Source: Sinomonas albida
Lineage (GTDB): Bacteria > Actinomycetota > Actinomycetes > Actinomycetales > Micrococcaceae
DNA length: 64,000 bases
Direction of reading: 5' to 3'
Assembly (NCBI RefSeq): GCF_004919045.1
Contig: NZ_SWDW01000002.1
Span: forward strand, 294,751-358,750
Part shown: positions 9,794 through 18,507 of the stretch, piece by piece
How positions within the stretch are numbered: position 1 is the stretch's first letter
Layout of the letters: each line of letters begins with the position of its first letter
Translations under genes and position numbers: made by a program
The notes under the pieces: generated by a model
What the model was told of the DNA's origin: nothing
Databases searched by the model: none
Seen by the model: only the letters and a program-made list of their open reading frames with translations

Positions 9794-10306
9794 CTACTTC
9801 GCCTGCTCGTCCGTATCCTCGTCGGCCTCGAGATGACCCGCGAGGGCCACGAGCGCCGGCAGCGCGGCCATGAGGCTCGCGTGGTCCGGGCCGGGGAGCC
9901 GGTCCAGTGCCCGGCCGAGCCGTTCGGCGTTCGCGGCCTTCCAGGCGCCGAGGAGCTCGTCGCCCAGCGCGGTGACACGCAGGACCACCGAGCGCCGGTC
10001 GCCGTCCTTGGACGCTCGTGAGAGCGTGCCGGAGGAGACCATCTGCTGGACGAGCGTGCTCACCGTTGTGACGGCCAGCCGCTGCCGCGAAGCAAGCTGG
10101 CTCACGCCCAGCTCGGGTTCCTCGCTGAGCCGCTGGAGCAGCTCGATGTGCGCCATCGGCAGCGTCTCCCAGGGAAGGTCGCTCCGCACGCTCGAACGCA
10201 GGATCCTGCGGAGCCGCGTGATGGCGTCCGTGAGCTGCCACGCGTCCGTGACGTCGAGCGGCCCGTGGGCGGCGGCCTCGGTGGGCTCGTGTCCGTCTTG
10301 TTGCAC
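9794..10306 (-). CDS. MarR family transcriptional regulator
   Basis: A 170-residue winged-helix repressor. The recognition region LGVSQLASRQRLAVTTVSTL and the wing (DRRSVVLRVT) are typical of MarR. It is divergent from an EmrB-type exporter 72 bp away, a usual local-repressor arrangement. The GTG at 10306 is chosen because a TACACT -10 lies exactly 6 nt upstream. The inducing ligand cannot be read from sequence. Confidence 0.88.
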   Translation of the reverse strand: MQQDGHEPTEAAAHGPLDVTDAWQLTDAITRLRRILRSSVRSDLPWETLPMAHIELLQRLSEEPELGVSQLASRQRLAVTTVSTLVQQMVSSGTLSRASKDGDRRSVVLRVTALGDELLGAWKAANAERLGRALDRLPGPDHASLMAALPALVALAGHLEADEDTDEQAK

Positions 10307-10318
10307 TCGATCAGTGTA
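10307..10318 (-). promoter_or_regulatory. Leaderless -10 box for marR-type gene
   Basis: On the minus strand TACACT (10318-10313) is followed by GATCGA and the GTG at 10306. With the divergent TAAGAT box at 10367 it defines a 48-bp core between two -10 elements where MarR could bind; no clean palindrome was recognised there. Confidence 0.6.
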
Positions 10319-10366
10319 GTCCCGATACTCCTGCCCCAAGATACTTCGGTAACAGGATGATTGTAG

Positions 10367-10378
10367 TAAGATGCTCCT
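10367..10378 (+). promoter_or_regulatory. Leaderless -10 box for EmrB-type exporter
   Basis: TAAGAT (10367-10372), six bases, then GTG 10379. Near-identical 10-mers GATACTCCTG (10324) and GATGCTCCTG (10370) flank the region and could be regulator contacts. Confidence 0.55.
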
Positions 10379-11827
10379 GTGACAGAACAAAATGCGTCGG
10401 CCTCCAGGGCGCCGTTCGGATGGCAGCGCCTCTTCGTCGAGCCGGCACGGCCAGACTGGGTGCGCCGGCGCCGGCGGGCCCCATGGCTCGTGGTCGCGAC
10501 AGTGTGCATCGGCGCCTTCATGGGGCAGCTGGACGCGAGCATCGTCACGCTTGCCGTCCCGCCCATCACCACGGAGTTGCACGCGAGCCTCGGTGAGGTT
10601 GAGTGGGTGGCCCTCGTCTACCTCCTGGTCCTCGTCGGTACCATCTCCGCCGTCGGCCGCCTTGCCGACATGCTCGGCCGCAAGCTCTTCTACACGTACG
10701 GCTTCGTGCTCTTCACGCTCGCCTCGCTCGCGTGCGGGCTCGCGCCGGACCTGCCGTGGCTCATCGCGGCGCGCGCGGTCCAGGCCGTCGGCGCCGCGAT
10801 GCTCCAGTCGAACAGCGTCGCGCTGATCCGCACGAGCATGCCTCCTGGCCGGCTCGGCCGAGCGATCGGGCTCCAGGGCGCCGCCCAGGCGCTGGGCCTC
10901 GCGATCGGGCCCTCGGTGGGCGGCCTCCTCATTGCGGCCGGCGGCTGGCGCTGGGTCTTCTTCGTCAACGTCCCCGCCGGGATCCTGGGCGCCGCCCTCG
11001 GCTGGATCTTGCTTCCGCGGACCCGCGCCAAGGCCCCGCTCGCCCCGCTCGACCTCATGGGACTCGCCCTCCTCCTGCCCGCGGTCGGATCGCTCCTGCT
11101 CGCGCTGTCGGAGGCGTCCCGTCGGGGGTTCGCGGACGCGCAGGTCATGGGGCTCGCGGCCCTGGCTGTCGCGTTCGGCGCCGCGTTCGTGCGGCGCGAG
11201 CGCCGGGCCAAGCATCCGCTCGTAGACCTCGGCCTGTTCCGCTCCGGCCGGTTCTCCGCAGGGCTCGGCGCGGGCGCAGCGTCCTTCCTCGCGCTCTTCG
11301 GGGTCCTGCTCGTCACCCCGCTCTACACCCACGCGAGGCTGGGCCTCGGCCCCACGCAGTCCGGCCTGCTGCTCACGATCCTGCCTGTGGCGCTCGCCCT
11401 CGTCGCGCCGGCTGCCGGGCGCCTCGCCGACCGCCGCGGCCCGCGGCTTCCGATGACGTTCGGCATGGTCCTTGCTGCAGCCGGGCTCGCGGGGATGGCC
11501 GCCGGTGCGGAGAGCGTCGTGGTGCTCGCGGTGAGCCTCGCGGCCGTCGGAGCCGGGCTCGGGCTCTTCACGCCCGCCAACAACGCCTCGGTGGCAGCTG
11601 CGGGGCATGACCACCAGGCGGGCATGGTGAGCGGCGTGCTCAACATGACGCGCGGCATCGGCACCTCGCTCGGAGTCGCGGTCGGTGCGGTCACGTACGC
11701 GCTCGCCTCGGCCGGAAGCGGTTCGTCGCCCGAGGGCTCGGAAGCCGGATTCCGGACGGCGCTCATCGTGTTCGCCGCCGTGGCCCTCGGCGGCGCGGCG
11801 CTTTCGGCGGCGCGCCGGGGGCGCTGA
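10379..11827 (+). CDS. EmrB/QacA (DHA2) family MFS multidrug exporter
   Basis: A 482-residue MFS protein with 14 predicted membrane spans. The DHA2 signature around [15 protein letters not shown] lies in TM1 and a [10 protein letters not shown] motif A follows TM2. It probably exports hydrophobic toxic compounds by proton antiport under control of the divergent MarR regulator. The ~35-residue N-terminus is basic and cytoplasmic. The pair sits between the MBL gene and rph, which are adjacent in M. tuberculosis, so it looks like a lineage-specific insertion. Confidence 0.88.
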   Translation: MTEQNASASRAPFGWQRLFVEPARPDWVRRRRRAPWLVVATVCIGAFMGQLDASIVTLAVPPITTELHASLGEVEWVALVYLLVLVGTISAVGRLADMLGRKLFYTYGFVLFTLASLACGLAPDLPWLIAARAVQAVGAAMLQSNSVALIRTSMPPGRLGRAIGLQGAAQALGLAIGPSVGGLLIAAGGWRWVFFVNVPAGILGAALGWILLPRTRAKAPLAPLDLMGLALLLPAVGSLLLALSEASRRGFADAQVMGLAALAVAFGAAFVRRERRAKHPLVDLGLFRSGRFSAGLGAGAASFLALFGVLLVTPLYTHARLGLGPTQSGLLLTILPVALALVAPAAGRLADRRGPRLPMTFGMVLAAAGLAGMAAGAESVVVLAVSLAAVGAGLGLFTPANNASVAAAGHDHQAGMVSGVLNMTRGIGTSLGVAVGAVTYALASAGSGSSPEGSEAGFRTALIVFAAVALGGAALSAARRGR

Positions 11828-11870
11828 CGGGACCCTCGCGCCGTGAGAGGCGCCGGGATGCCCGCGCGAC

Positions 11871-11883
11871 TAAGCTGGACAGC
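11871..11883 (+). promoter_or_regulatory. Leaderless -10 box for rph
   Basis: TAAGCT (11871-11876), 7 nt, then ATG 11884. No Shine-Dalgarno sequence is visible. Confidence 0.55.
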
Positions 11884-12657
11884 ATGACCCCACGCACTCC
11901 CACGAGTCCCTCCGCCGTGCGCGCCGATGGGCGCGCTCCCGATCAGCTCCGGCCCATCAGCATCACGCGCGGATGGTCCAAGCAGGCGGAAGGCTCGGCG
12001 CTCATCGAGTTCGGCAATACCCGGGTGCTGTGCACCGCGTCGTTCACGGAGGGCGTCCCGCGCTGGCTCAAGGGCGAGGGCCGCGGCTGGGTGACGGCGG
12101 AGTATGCGATGCTCCCGCGTGCCACCAACACGCGTTCCGACCGCGAGTCGGTCAAGGGCCGGATCGGAGGGCGGACGCACGAGATCTCACGGCTCATCGG
12201 CCGCTCGTTGCGCTCGATCATCGACACCGAGGCGCTCGGCGAGAACACGATCGTGCTCGACTGCGACGTCCTCCAGGCCGACGGCGGCACGCGCACCGCG
12301 GCGATCACCGGGGCGTTCGTGGCGCTCGCCGAGGCCGTCCGATGGGCGAAGGACAAGGGGCTCGTCGAGCCCGGGAGCGAGCCGCTCGTGGACACCGTCT
12401 CCGCCGTCTCGGTCGGGATCATCGACGGTGTCCCCATGCTCGACCTTCCGTACGTCGAGGACGTGCGCGCCGAGACGGACATGAACGTCGTCGTCACCGG
12501 TTCGGGCAAGTTCGTCGAGGTGCAGGGCACCGCCGAGGGCGCGCCTTTCGACCGCGACGAGCTCAACAACCTCCTCGACCTCGCGCTCATCGGCACCGCC
12601 CAGCTCGCTGACATCCAGCGCGAGACGCTCGCCGAGGCCCTCCGGACGGCCCCGTGA
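11884..12657 (+). CDS. rph: Ribonuclease PH
   Basis: A 257-residue phosphorolytic 3'-5' exoribonuclease that trims tRNA 3' ends. The family core is intact: a [15 protein letters not shown] strand, the conserved [14 protein letters not shown] segment, the RIGRSLR-type helix and the active-site [16 protein letters not shown] region. The N-terminal ~20 residues are variable. The ATG follows a leaderless -10. Its TGA overlaps the rdgB GTG by 4 nt, and the rph-rdgB pairing is conserved in actinobacteria. Confidence 0.95.
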   Translation: MTPRTPTSPSAVRADGRAPDQLRPISITRGWSKQAEGSALIEFGNTRVLCTASFTEGVPRWLKGEGRGWVTAEYAMLPRATNTRSDRESVKGRIGGRTHEISRLIGRSLRSIIDTEALGENTIVLDCDVLQADGGTRTAAITGAFVALAEAVRWAKDKGLVEPGSEPLVDTVSAVSVGIIDGVPMLDLPYVEDVRAETDMNVVVTGSGKFVEVQGTAEGAPFDRDELNNLLDLALIGTAQLADIQRETLAEALRTAP

Positions 12658-13334
12658 GCGCCGGCGTGCACGGCGACGCCCACCCCGGGACCGCGGACGG
12701 CGCCCCGCGGCTCGTTCTCGCAACCCACAATCAGGGCAAGCTCCGCGAACTCCGGGAGCTCCTGCGCGGCAAGATTCCGGGGCTCGACGTGGATACCCAG
12801 GTGGTGGACGCTGCGGCCGTCGGCGGTCCCGACGTCGTCGAGGACGGCGTGACGTTCGGAGAGAACTCGCTGCTCAAGGCGCGTGCGGTCGCGGCCGCCA
12901 CCGGGCTCGTGGCCGTCGCCGACGATTCGGGCCTCGCTGTCGACGTCCTCGGCGGTGCACCGGGGATCTTCTCCGCGCGGTGGTCCGGTCGCCACGGCGA
13001 CGACCGCGCCAACCTGGAGCTCCTGCTCGCCCAGCTCGCGGATGTGCGCGACGAGCACCGCGGGGCCGCCTTCGTGTGCGCGGCGGCGCTCGTGGTCCCG
13101 GCGGACGACGGCGGGGATGCGACCGAGCATGTCGAGTACGGCGAGCTCAAGGGCACCCTGCTGCGCGAGCCGCGCGGTGCCGGTGGCTTCGGCTACGATC
13201 CGATCCTCCTGCCCGACGGCCTCGATCGCAGCTGCGCGGAGCTCAGCCGCGAGGAGAAGAACGCCATCAGCCATCGCGGGCAGGCCTTCAGGGCTCTCGT
13301 GCCGGCGATCGTCGCGGCGCTTGCCGGAGCCTGA
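12654..13334 (+). CDS. rdgB: RdgB/HAM1 family dITP/XTP pyrophosphatase
   Basis: A 226-residue non-canonical purine NTP pyrophosphatase that removes dITP and XTP from the nucleotide pool. Motifs visible are [19 protein letters not shown] followed by [12 protein letters not shown], the GFGYDP loop and the terminal SHRGQAF. A ~20-residue nonconserved N-terminal extension precedes the fold. It is translationally coupled to rph. Its stop codon begins a 20-bp tandem repeat described separately. Confidence 0.93.
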   Translation: MSAGVHGDAHPGTADGAPRLVLATHNQGKLRELRELLRGKIPGLDVDTQVVDAAAVGGPDVVEDGVTFGENSLLKARAVAAATGLVAVADDSGLAVDVLGGAPGIFSARWSGRHGDDRANLELLLAQLADVRDEHRGAAFVCAAALVVPADDGGDATEHVEYGELKGTLLREPRGAGGFGYDPILLPDGLDRSCAELSREEKNAISHRGQAFRALVPAIVAALAGA

Positions 13335-13388
13335 CCGGGCCGGCGGCGGCCTGATCGGGCCTGCGTCGGCCTGATCGCGCCTGGGCCG
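13329..13388. repeat. 20-bp tandem repeat spanning rdgB stop codon
   Basis: Three consecutive 20-bp units start GCCTGA(C/T)CG at 13329, 13349 and 13369; the TGA of the first is the rdgB stop codon. Degenerate pieces of the unit continue to about 13470. The whole 160-bp convergent gap to dedA holds only this material. Confidence 0.75.
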
Positions 13389-13494
13389 GCTGATCGGGCC
13401 CCTTCAGCCCGACTGGGCCCGCGTCAGTCTGACCGGGCTGCGCCGGCCTGTACCAGCTGATCAGGCCGCTACCGCATCTGCCGAGCCGCGGCTC

Positions 13495-14259
13495 CTACCG
13501 CTCTGGTTCGTTCTCCTCCGCGCGGTCCGCGGCCGGAACGGCCCCGGCGGCGCGGCGCTTCTCGAGCCAGCCCTTCACGAACTCGACGATGATCGGGATG
13601 ATCGAGACGAGGACGATCACGATGAAGATGAGGTCGATGTTCTTGCCGACCCATGCGTACTGGCCGAGCCAGGCCCCGAGGAGGGTCACGCCCGCGGCCC
13701 AGGGGATCGCGCCGAGCACGTTGTAGATGAAGAACTTCCGCCGCTCCATGCCGGCGACGCCGGCGATCACGGGGACGAACGTGCGGATGATCGGGACGAA
13801 GCGCGCGAGGATGAGCGACTGGCCGCCGTGCCGCTCGAAGAACGCGTGGGCCTTGCGGACGTTCTCCTGCTTGAAGAACCGCGAGTCGGGGCGGCTGAAG
13901 AGCGAGGGCCCGACCTTCGCGCCGACGAGATATCCGACCTGATTTCCGATGATGGCCGCGACGACGACGAGCAGGGCAAGCAGCCAGATGTTGAAGTTGA
14001 TCGCGCCGGTGGCCACGAGCAGGCCGGCGGTGAACAGCATCGAGTCGCCCGGCAGGAAGAAGCCGATGAGCAGCCCGGTCTCGGCGAAGATGATCAGGCA
14101 GATCACGACGACGATCCACGGTCCAAGCGGCGAATCCCGCAGGAACACGTCGGGGTTGAGCCAGTCCGGGAGGAACGAGGCGGTCCTCGGTTGGACGGCA
14201 CCCGGCACCAAGGCGGCGGGCAGGGCGGCGGAGAGTTCGGTCAGCGCGGCACGGATCAC
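13495..14259 (-). CDS. DedA family membrane protein
   Basis: A 254-residue inner-membrane protein of the DedA/SNARE-associated superfamily, linked in other bacteria to lipid-carrier flipping and envelope homeostasis. The first re-entrant helix (FAETGLLIGFFLPGDSMLF), the internal GNQVGYLVG motif and the RFVPIIRTFVP motif are visible. The C-terminal ~30 residues are charged. The GTG start is supported by a TACGCT -10 six bases upstream. Confidence 0.9.
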   Translation of the reverse strand: MIRAALTELSAALPAALVPGAVQPRTASFLPDWLNPDVFLRDSPLGPWIVVVICLIIFAETGLLIGFFLPGDSMLFTAGLLVATGAINFNIWLLALLVVVAAIIGNQVGYLVGAKVGPSLFSRPDSRFFKQENVRKAHAFFERHGGQSLILARFVPIIRTFVPVIAGVAGMERRKFFIYNVLGAIPWAAGVTLLGAWLGQYAWVGKNIDLIFIVIVLVSIIPIIVEFVKGWLEKRRAAGAVPAADRAEENEPER

Positions 14260-14271
14260 GCTCCAAGCGTA
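14260..14271 (-). promoter_or_regulatory. Leaderless -10 box for dedA
   Basis: Minus-strand TACGCT (14271-14266), then TGGAGC, then GTG at 14259. Confidence 0.6.
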
Positions 14272-14364
14272 CCGGGGCAGGCTGTGCGCTTGCCCGGGAG
14301 TGCTGTGCGCGCGGAACCTTGACTCAGAGGTGTGGCGGTCCCCGGCCGCCCGGCCCGCCGCCGC

Positions 14365-14376
14365 TAAGCTCGCCGC
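14365..14376 (+). promoter_or_regulatory. Leaderless -10 box for exonuclease gene
   Basis: TAAGCT (14365-14370), six bases, GTG 14377. Confidence 0.55.
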
Positions 14377-15477
14377 GTGGCCTTGGACTTCACCGCGATC
14401 GACTTCGAGACAGCCAACGGCTTCAGGGGCTCGCCCTGCGCGGTGGGTCTCGTGAAGATCCGCTCGGGGAAGCCGGTCGAGACCGCCACCTGGCTGATGC
14501 GGCCCCCCGCCGGGCACGACGACTTCGACCCGCGCAACGTCGCGATCCACGGGATCCAGCGGCGAGACGTGGCGGGCCTTCCTCGGTTCGGAGAGATCTT
14601 CGCGGAGATCGGCGGCTTCATCGGCGAGGACGTCCTCGCGGCGCACAACGCGGCGTTCGATCTGGGAGTCATCCGCTCGGCGCTCGAGGTCTCCGGCATG
14701 GCGGCGCCGGCCTACGACTATGCGTGCACGGTGGTCCTCTCGCGCCGCACGTACGAGCTGCCGTCGCACTCGCTTCCGTTCGTGGCCGAGGCCGCCGGGG
14801 TTCCGCTTGTCAACCACCACGACGCCACGGAGGACGCCGCGGCGTGCGCGGGCATCCTCGTGGACATCGCGCACCGCCACGGCGCGGCGAGCGTCGAGGA
14901 GCTCTACGGCGCGCTGCACCTCGCGCTCCCGCGCCATCCCGAATTCATCCCGGGCAGGGACGTCGTCTCGGCGCCCACCGCGAAGGCACTGCGTGGCGGC
15001 GTCCGCACTGTCTCCCCGCGGACGGCTCCGACGCCGGCGACCCCCATGCGGGCGACCCCCACGCCGACGACGGCGGCTCCCGCCTCAGCCGGCCGGCGCA
15101 CGTGGGCGCCGTGGCCCGACGAGGGCGCCAACCCGCCGGCAAGCGCGACCGCGGATCCGGCCCACCCGCTGTTCGGCCACAGGATCGTCTTCACCGGCAG
15201 CCTCGGCATGACGCGCGCGGAGGCCAAGAGCCGCGCGGCCGCCCTCGGCGCACAGCCCGCGAGTTCGGTGACGCGGGCCACGACTCTCCTCGTGGTCGGC
15301 GACGGCTTCGTCGCGGCAGACCTCACAGGGAGTCGGACGGGCGGCACGAGCGGCCCCACGACGTCCAAGGCCCGGCGCGCCCTCGAGCTGCGGTCGGCCG
15401 GATACCGCGTCGAGGTGCTCTCCGAGGGCGAGTTCCTGCAGATGCTCGGCGGCGAGTGGCCTGCGCGGAGCGCGTGA
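14377..15477 (+). CDS. DEDDh exonuclease with C-terminal BRCT domain
   Basis: A 366-residue protein. Residues 1-170 form a DnaQ-type 3'-5' exonuclease with DFTAIDFETA (motif I), a HNAAFD motif II and HHDATEDA (motif III with its histidine). A Pro/Thr/Ala linker with ATPT-type repeats covers roughly 205-255. Residues ~265-366 form a BRCT domain (LFGHRIVFTGSLG, and a later AGYRVEVLSEGEF strand). The BRCT presumably targets the nuclease to nicked DNA or a partner protein. It resembles the DNA polymerase III epsilon-like proteins common in actinobacteria; it need not be the replicative proofreader. Confidence 0.88.
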   Translation: MALDFTAIDFETANGFRGSPCAVGLVKIRSGKPVETATWLMRPPAGHDDFDPRNVAIHGIQRRDVAGLPRFGEIFAEIGGFIGEDVLAAHNAAFDLGVIRSALEVSGMAAPAYDYACTVVLSRRTYELPSHSLPFVAEAAGVPLVNHHDATEDAAACAGILVDIAHRHGAASVEELYGALHLALPRHPEFIPGRDVVSAPTAKALRGGVRTVSPRTAPTPATPMRATPTPTTAAPASAGRRTWAPWPDEGANPPASATADPAHPLFGHRIVFTGSLGMTRAEAKSRAAALGAQPASSVTRATTLLVVGDGFVAADLTGSRTGGTSGPTTSKARRALELRSAGYRVEVLSEGEFLQMLGGEWPARSA

Positions 15478-15544
15478 CACCGGGTTGGGCCAGGGCACAA
15501 GTAGCACTGCGCAACATTCCTTCCGCTCGCACGCTCCCGATTCC

Positions 15545-15556
15545 TAGGCTGGAGAG
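15545..15556 (+). promoter_or_regulatory. Leaderless -10 box for DUF4395 gene
   Basis: TAGGCT (15545-15550), GGAGAG, then GTG 15557. The GGAGAG spacer could double as a poor Shine-Dalgarno, but it directly abuts the start codon. Confidence 0.55.
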
Positions 15557-16093
15557 GTGACTACCAGTACCGGCTCCGCTCCCGTCACCCGCACCAGCGC
15601 GCTGCGCCGCGCGTTCGAGTTCCCGAATCCCGTGAACGAGTACGCCGCCCGGTCGACCGCCGGAGTGGTCGTAGTGCTGAGCCTTGTCACCTTGGTCCTC
15701 GGGCTGACGGCCGGAGGGGGCTGGCTCCTGTGGTTCATCGCGCTCGGGTTCTGGCTGCGCGTCGCCGGAGGCCCCCGTTATTCGCCGGTCGGGCGGCTCG
15801 CCGTGCACGTCATCGCACCCCGCTTCGGCCGCGCGCGCCTCGTCGCGGGCCCGCCGAAGCGCTTCGCACAGGCGATCGGCGCCGTGCTCTCGACGGCCGC
15901 AGCGATCCTGTGGGCGGTGGGCCTGGCCCCCGTCGCGTGGGTACTGCTCGGACTTCTCATCGTTGCGGCGTCGCTCGAGGCATTCGCAGGGTTCTGCCTC
16001 GGCTGCTGGATCTTCGGCAAGCTCCAGCTCATCGGGATCATCCCCGAGAGCGTGTGCGAGGCGTGCAACAACATCGCGCTGCGCCGTTCCTGA
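15557..16093 (+). CDS. DUF4395 family membrane protein
   Basis: A 178-residue membrane protein with four hydrophobic segments and an R-x-F-x-F-PNPVNEYAAR amino end typical of DUF4395. Cysteines occur in the GFCLGCWIFG segment and in SVCEACNN near the C-terminus, suggesting a redox or metal role. In other actinobacteria the family often sits beside thioredoxin or rhodanese genes; none is present here. Its last codons are part of a 15-bp tandem duplication that includes the stop. Confidence 0.85.
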   Translation: MTTSTGSAPVTRTSALRRAFEFPNPVNEYAARSTAGVVVVLSLVTLVLGLTAGGGWLLWFIALGFWLRVAGGPRYSPVGRLAVHVIAPRFGRARLVAGPPKRFAQAIGAVLSTAAAILWAVGLAPVAWVLLGLLIVAASLEAFAGFCLGCWIFGKLQLIGIIPESVCEACNNIALRRS

Positions 16094-16110
16094 CCGCGCC
16101 GTTCCTGACC
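16081..16110. repeat. 15-bp tandem duplication spanning DUF4395 stop
   Basis: GCGCCGTTCCTGACC occurs at 16081-16095 and again at 16096-16110. The TGA in the first copy is the stop codon of the DUF4395 gene. Confidence 0.85.
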
Positions 16111-16154
16111 GCGCCGGGCCTCCGCAGAAGGCCCGCGGAAGGTTCGTGAGCTCT

Positions 16155-16262
16155 GGCGCCTGAGGCCTGCGCGGCGTCGCGGCCTGCGCGGGTGATGCGG
16201 CGGGTCCGGCGAGGCCCGCGCCCCACGCGCGCCGGCTAGTCCTCGGCGCCTGAGGCCTGCGC
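16155..16262. repeat. 18-bp direct repeat copying the 3' end of the ADP-ribosylglycohydrolase-like gene
   Basis: GGCGCCTGAGGCCTGCGC is present at 16155-16172 and 16245-16262. The second copy is inside the last codons of the minus-strand gene ending at 16236. The following bases (GCGTCGCGGC) also match with a small shift. Confidence 0.8.
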
Positions 16263-17273
16263 GAGCGTCGCGGCGAGCTCGCCGGCGATGTCCGAGCCCT
16301 CAAGCCGGCCCGCCCATTCCGCGGGGACTGCCTCGGCACCCCACAGCGCGCCGAGGAGCGCGCCCGTCATCGCTGCCGCGTCCGCACCGACGGCGCCGGC
16401 GCGGACGACGGCGGAACGGTAGGCCGCGGATCTGCCGTCACCGTCGGCTGTCGTGTCTCCCCGAGACGACTCGGCCGCAAGCGCCGCGCGCAGCGCAGTG
16501 CTGAGCGAGCGCGCCGCGGGAGAGACCGGTCCCGCGGAATCGGGCCCTCCGATCTCGGGTGCCGTGGGATCGGGCTCCAGTGCCCACTTGAGGGCGGCCA
16601 CGACATCGGCCGCGGGGGTGCGGGCGCCCTCCTGAGCCGAGCGCACTGCCTCCACGGCGCCCGGAAGCGCACCGCCCTCGGCGAGCCCCCGGACGATGCC
16701 CGCGAGTGCCGCCGCCGCCTGGACGGCGCTCGGATGGCCGTGGGTGAGGTACGCGCCGTCGAGCGCCATCGCGGTGACCGCGTCCAGCGGGGTTCCCGAG
16801 ACGAGGCCGAACGCCGCCGAGCGCGCGGCGGCCGCGCCGTCGTCGTACGCGGGGCCGAGCGGGCGCGCCTGGGTGCCCATCTCCCCGCCCGCGAGCGAGG
16901 CGACCCACGAGGGCCGAACCGCGAGCTGGCGGTTGGTTGCCGGCTGGGTGTCGATCCAGCGCGGAGGGGCCGACGGCGCGGAGGCTGGAAGCGGGACACC
17001 CTGGGCCTCGGCCCAGCGCAGGTAGGCGAGCCAGACGCACGCGGCCTGGTCGGCGTAGACCCCGGCGTTGGCCCATTCGAGGACCTCGACGAGCGCGTCC
17101 GCCGTATAGAAGGAGAGCTGGCCGGCCGCCCCGAGGCGGAGCGTGCCGGTGGCTTTTGAACCGGTGGCTTCTGGGGTGCCATCTGCGTCGGCCGCGAGGA
17201 CAACGGCCTCGGAGGCGGCGCCGCCCAGCAGGCAGCCATGGATTCTCGACGTGGGGCTCGGAGTGCTCGTCAC
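16236..17273 (-). CDS. ADP-ribosylglycohydrolase-fold protein with degenerate metal site
   Basis: A 345-residue, Ala-rich, all-helical protein. The amino end RIHGCLLGGAASEA matches the family GCLLGxAxGDA start, and the C-terminal TGALLGALWGAEAVPAEW matches the AGAxxGAxxG..IPxxW end. The family uses a TDDT motif and a GxDxDT motif to hold two Mg ions; here these read TADA and VGADA, so most Asp ligands are missing. A hydrolase with altered chemistry or a non-catalytic ADP-ribose binder is more likely than a standard enzyme. The GTG at 17273 is chosen for its leaderless -10. Confidence 0.72.
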   Translation of the reverse strand: MTSTPSPTSRIHGCLLGGAASEAVVLAADADGTPEATGSKATGTLRLGAAGQLSFYTADALVEVLEWANAGVYADQAACVWLAYLRWAEAQGVPLPASAPSAPPRWIDTQPATNRQLAVRPSWVASLAGGEMGTQARPLGPAYDDGAAAARSAAFGLVSGTPLDAVTAMALDGAYLTHGHPSAVQAAAALAGIVRGLAEGGALPGAVEAVRSAQEGARTPAADVVAALKWALEPDPTAPEIGGPDSAGPVSPAARSLSTALRAALAAESSRGDTTADGDGRSAAYRSAVVRAGAVGADAAAMTGALLGALWGAEAVPAEWAGRLEGSDIAGELAATLAQASGAED

Positions 17274-17285
17274 TCCTGCAATGTA
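17274..17285 (-). promoter_or_regulatory. Leaderless -10 box for ADP-ribosylglycohydrolase-like gene
   Basis: Minus-strand TACATT (17285-17280), GCAGGA, then GTG 17273. Confidence 0.6.
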
Positions 17286-17325
17286 CTGACGCGAGAGGCC
17301 GAACGTCATCCTCAAGGTGTGAGGG

Positions 17326-17331
17326 TAGTAT
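17326..17331 (+). promoter_or_regulatory. Candidate -10 box for aquaporin gene
   Basis: TAGTAT lies about 105 bp before the aquaporin ATG, implying a ~98-nt leader. The leader contains a small GGGCT/AGCCC hairpin near 17366. No matching -35 was recognised. Confidence 0.35.
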
Positions 17332-17435
17332 GTGGGCGGGCGCCGCCCGGACACCCCCAGAGCCGGGCTGATGCGCAGCCCCAAAGGGCTTGGCGGTCCT
17401 GCCGCCCCCACCGACGACTCGAAAGAGGAATCCCC

Positions 17436-18434
17436 ATGACCAGCCCCGCGGTGACCACCACCGAGGCCGCCCCCGCGGCCCCCCAGGAGTTCGGCATTGT
17501 CGCGAAGCTCGCGGCCGAAGCCTTCGGCACGTTCCTACTCGTCTTCGGCGGCCTCGGCGTCGCTCTGTTCAGCAACCCGCAACAGGCCCCGCTGCCGGCT
17601 CCGCTGGCCATCGGTCTCAGCATTGGCGTGGGCATCGCGGCGGTCGGCCACATCTCGGGAGGCCACTTCAACCCGGCCGTGACGCTCGGAACCGCGGTAG
17701 CTGGCCGCACGCCGTGGAAGCGGGTTCCGCTCTACGTCCTGGCCCAGCTCGTCGGCGGCGCGATCGGCGCGCTCATCCTGTGGGTGGCTGTCCGCACGCT
17801 GCCGCAGCTCTCCAACGTCCAGACGATCTTCACGCAGCTTTCGAACGGCGTCGACGATCTCTCCCCGAACAAGTTCCCGATGGCCGCAGGCCTCCTCGTC
17901 GAGGTCGTCGCGACGGCGGCGTTCCTCGGGATCATCCTTGCCGCCACGTCGAAGCGCGCGGCGAAGGGCGTGGCCCCGTGGGCCATCGGCGTGGGCCTCG
18001 CGATCCTCGTCCAGGCGATCTCCCCGATCACGAACGCGTCGCTCAACCCGGCCCGCTCGACGGCCACGGCGATCTTCGCCGAGCCGAGCGCGCTCGGCCA
18101 GCTCTGGATCTTCTGGGTCGCGCCTCTGCTCGGCGCCGCCATCACGGGCCTGCTCTTCCGCGGCTTCGGCTCGCAGGACGACGTCGTCGTCACGGGTGCG
18201 CCGGGTGCGCCGTCGTTCACGACCGTCGAGGGTGAGCCGACCCCCGGCCTGTCGGTGGCCGAGGAGGAGGCTGAGCTCCGCGCGGCCCGCGAGGCGCGCT
18301 CTGCCGACGCTCGCGAGGAGTCCGGCGAGGCCGCCGATGAGGCCGCCGCGCCGCGGGCGGGCGAGCCTGAGGCCGCCGAGGCGCCCCGCACCGGAGATGA
18401 CGACGCGAAGAACTTCTTCGATCAGTCGAAGTAG
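17436..18434 (+). CDS. Aquaporin (MIP family) with long acidic C-terminal tail
   Basis: A 332-residue major intrinsic protein. Two NPA half-helices are visible: GGHFNPAVTLG and ASLNPARSTA, with six flanking membrane spans. This pattern fits an AqpZ-like water channel more than a glycerol facilitator. Residues after ~250 form an unusual ~80-residue hydrophilic tail rich in Glu, Ala and Asp, absent from AqpZ (about 230 residues). The ATG at 17436 follows a GAAAGAGGAA ribosome-binding site. A strong hairpin terminator follows. Confidence 0.9.
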   Translation: MTSPAVTTTEAAPAAPQEFGIVAKLAAEAFGTFLLVFGGLGVALFSNPQQAPLPAPLAIGLSIGVGIAAVGHISGGHFNPAVTLGTAVAGRTPWKRVPLYVLAQLVGGAIGALILWVAVRTLPQLSNVQTIFTQLSNGVDDLSPNKFPMAAGLLVEVVATAAFLGIILAATSKRAAKGVAPWAIGVGLAILVQAISPITNASLNPARSTATAIFAEPSALGQLWIFWVAPLLGAAITGLLFRGFGSQDDVVVTGAPGAPSFTTVEGEPTPGLSVAEEEAELRAAREARSADAREESGEAADEAAAPRAGEPEAAEAPRTGDDDAKNFFDQSK

Positions 18435-18463
18435 CGTTCGGGCCTCGATCTGGGGCTCGCGGC

Positions 18464-18505
18464 GGGTGGCACCGAAGAATGTCGGTGCCACCCGCTAGCT
18501 TTTTT
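18464..18505 (+). terminator. Intrinsic terminator of aquaporin gene
   Basis: GGGTGGCACCGA (18464-18475) pairs perfectly with TCGGTGCCACCC (18482-18493) around a 6-nt loop, and a six-T run follows at 18500-18505. The T-run overlaps the sbcD -10 element. Confidence 0.9.
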
Positions 18506-18507
18506 CC
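18496..18507 (+). promoter_or_regulatory. Leaderless -10 box for sbcD, inside the aquaporin terminator tail
   Basis: TAGCTT (18496-18501), six bases, then ATG 18508. The hexamer shares bases with the terminator T-run, so termination and initiation signals are fused. Confidence 0.55.
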
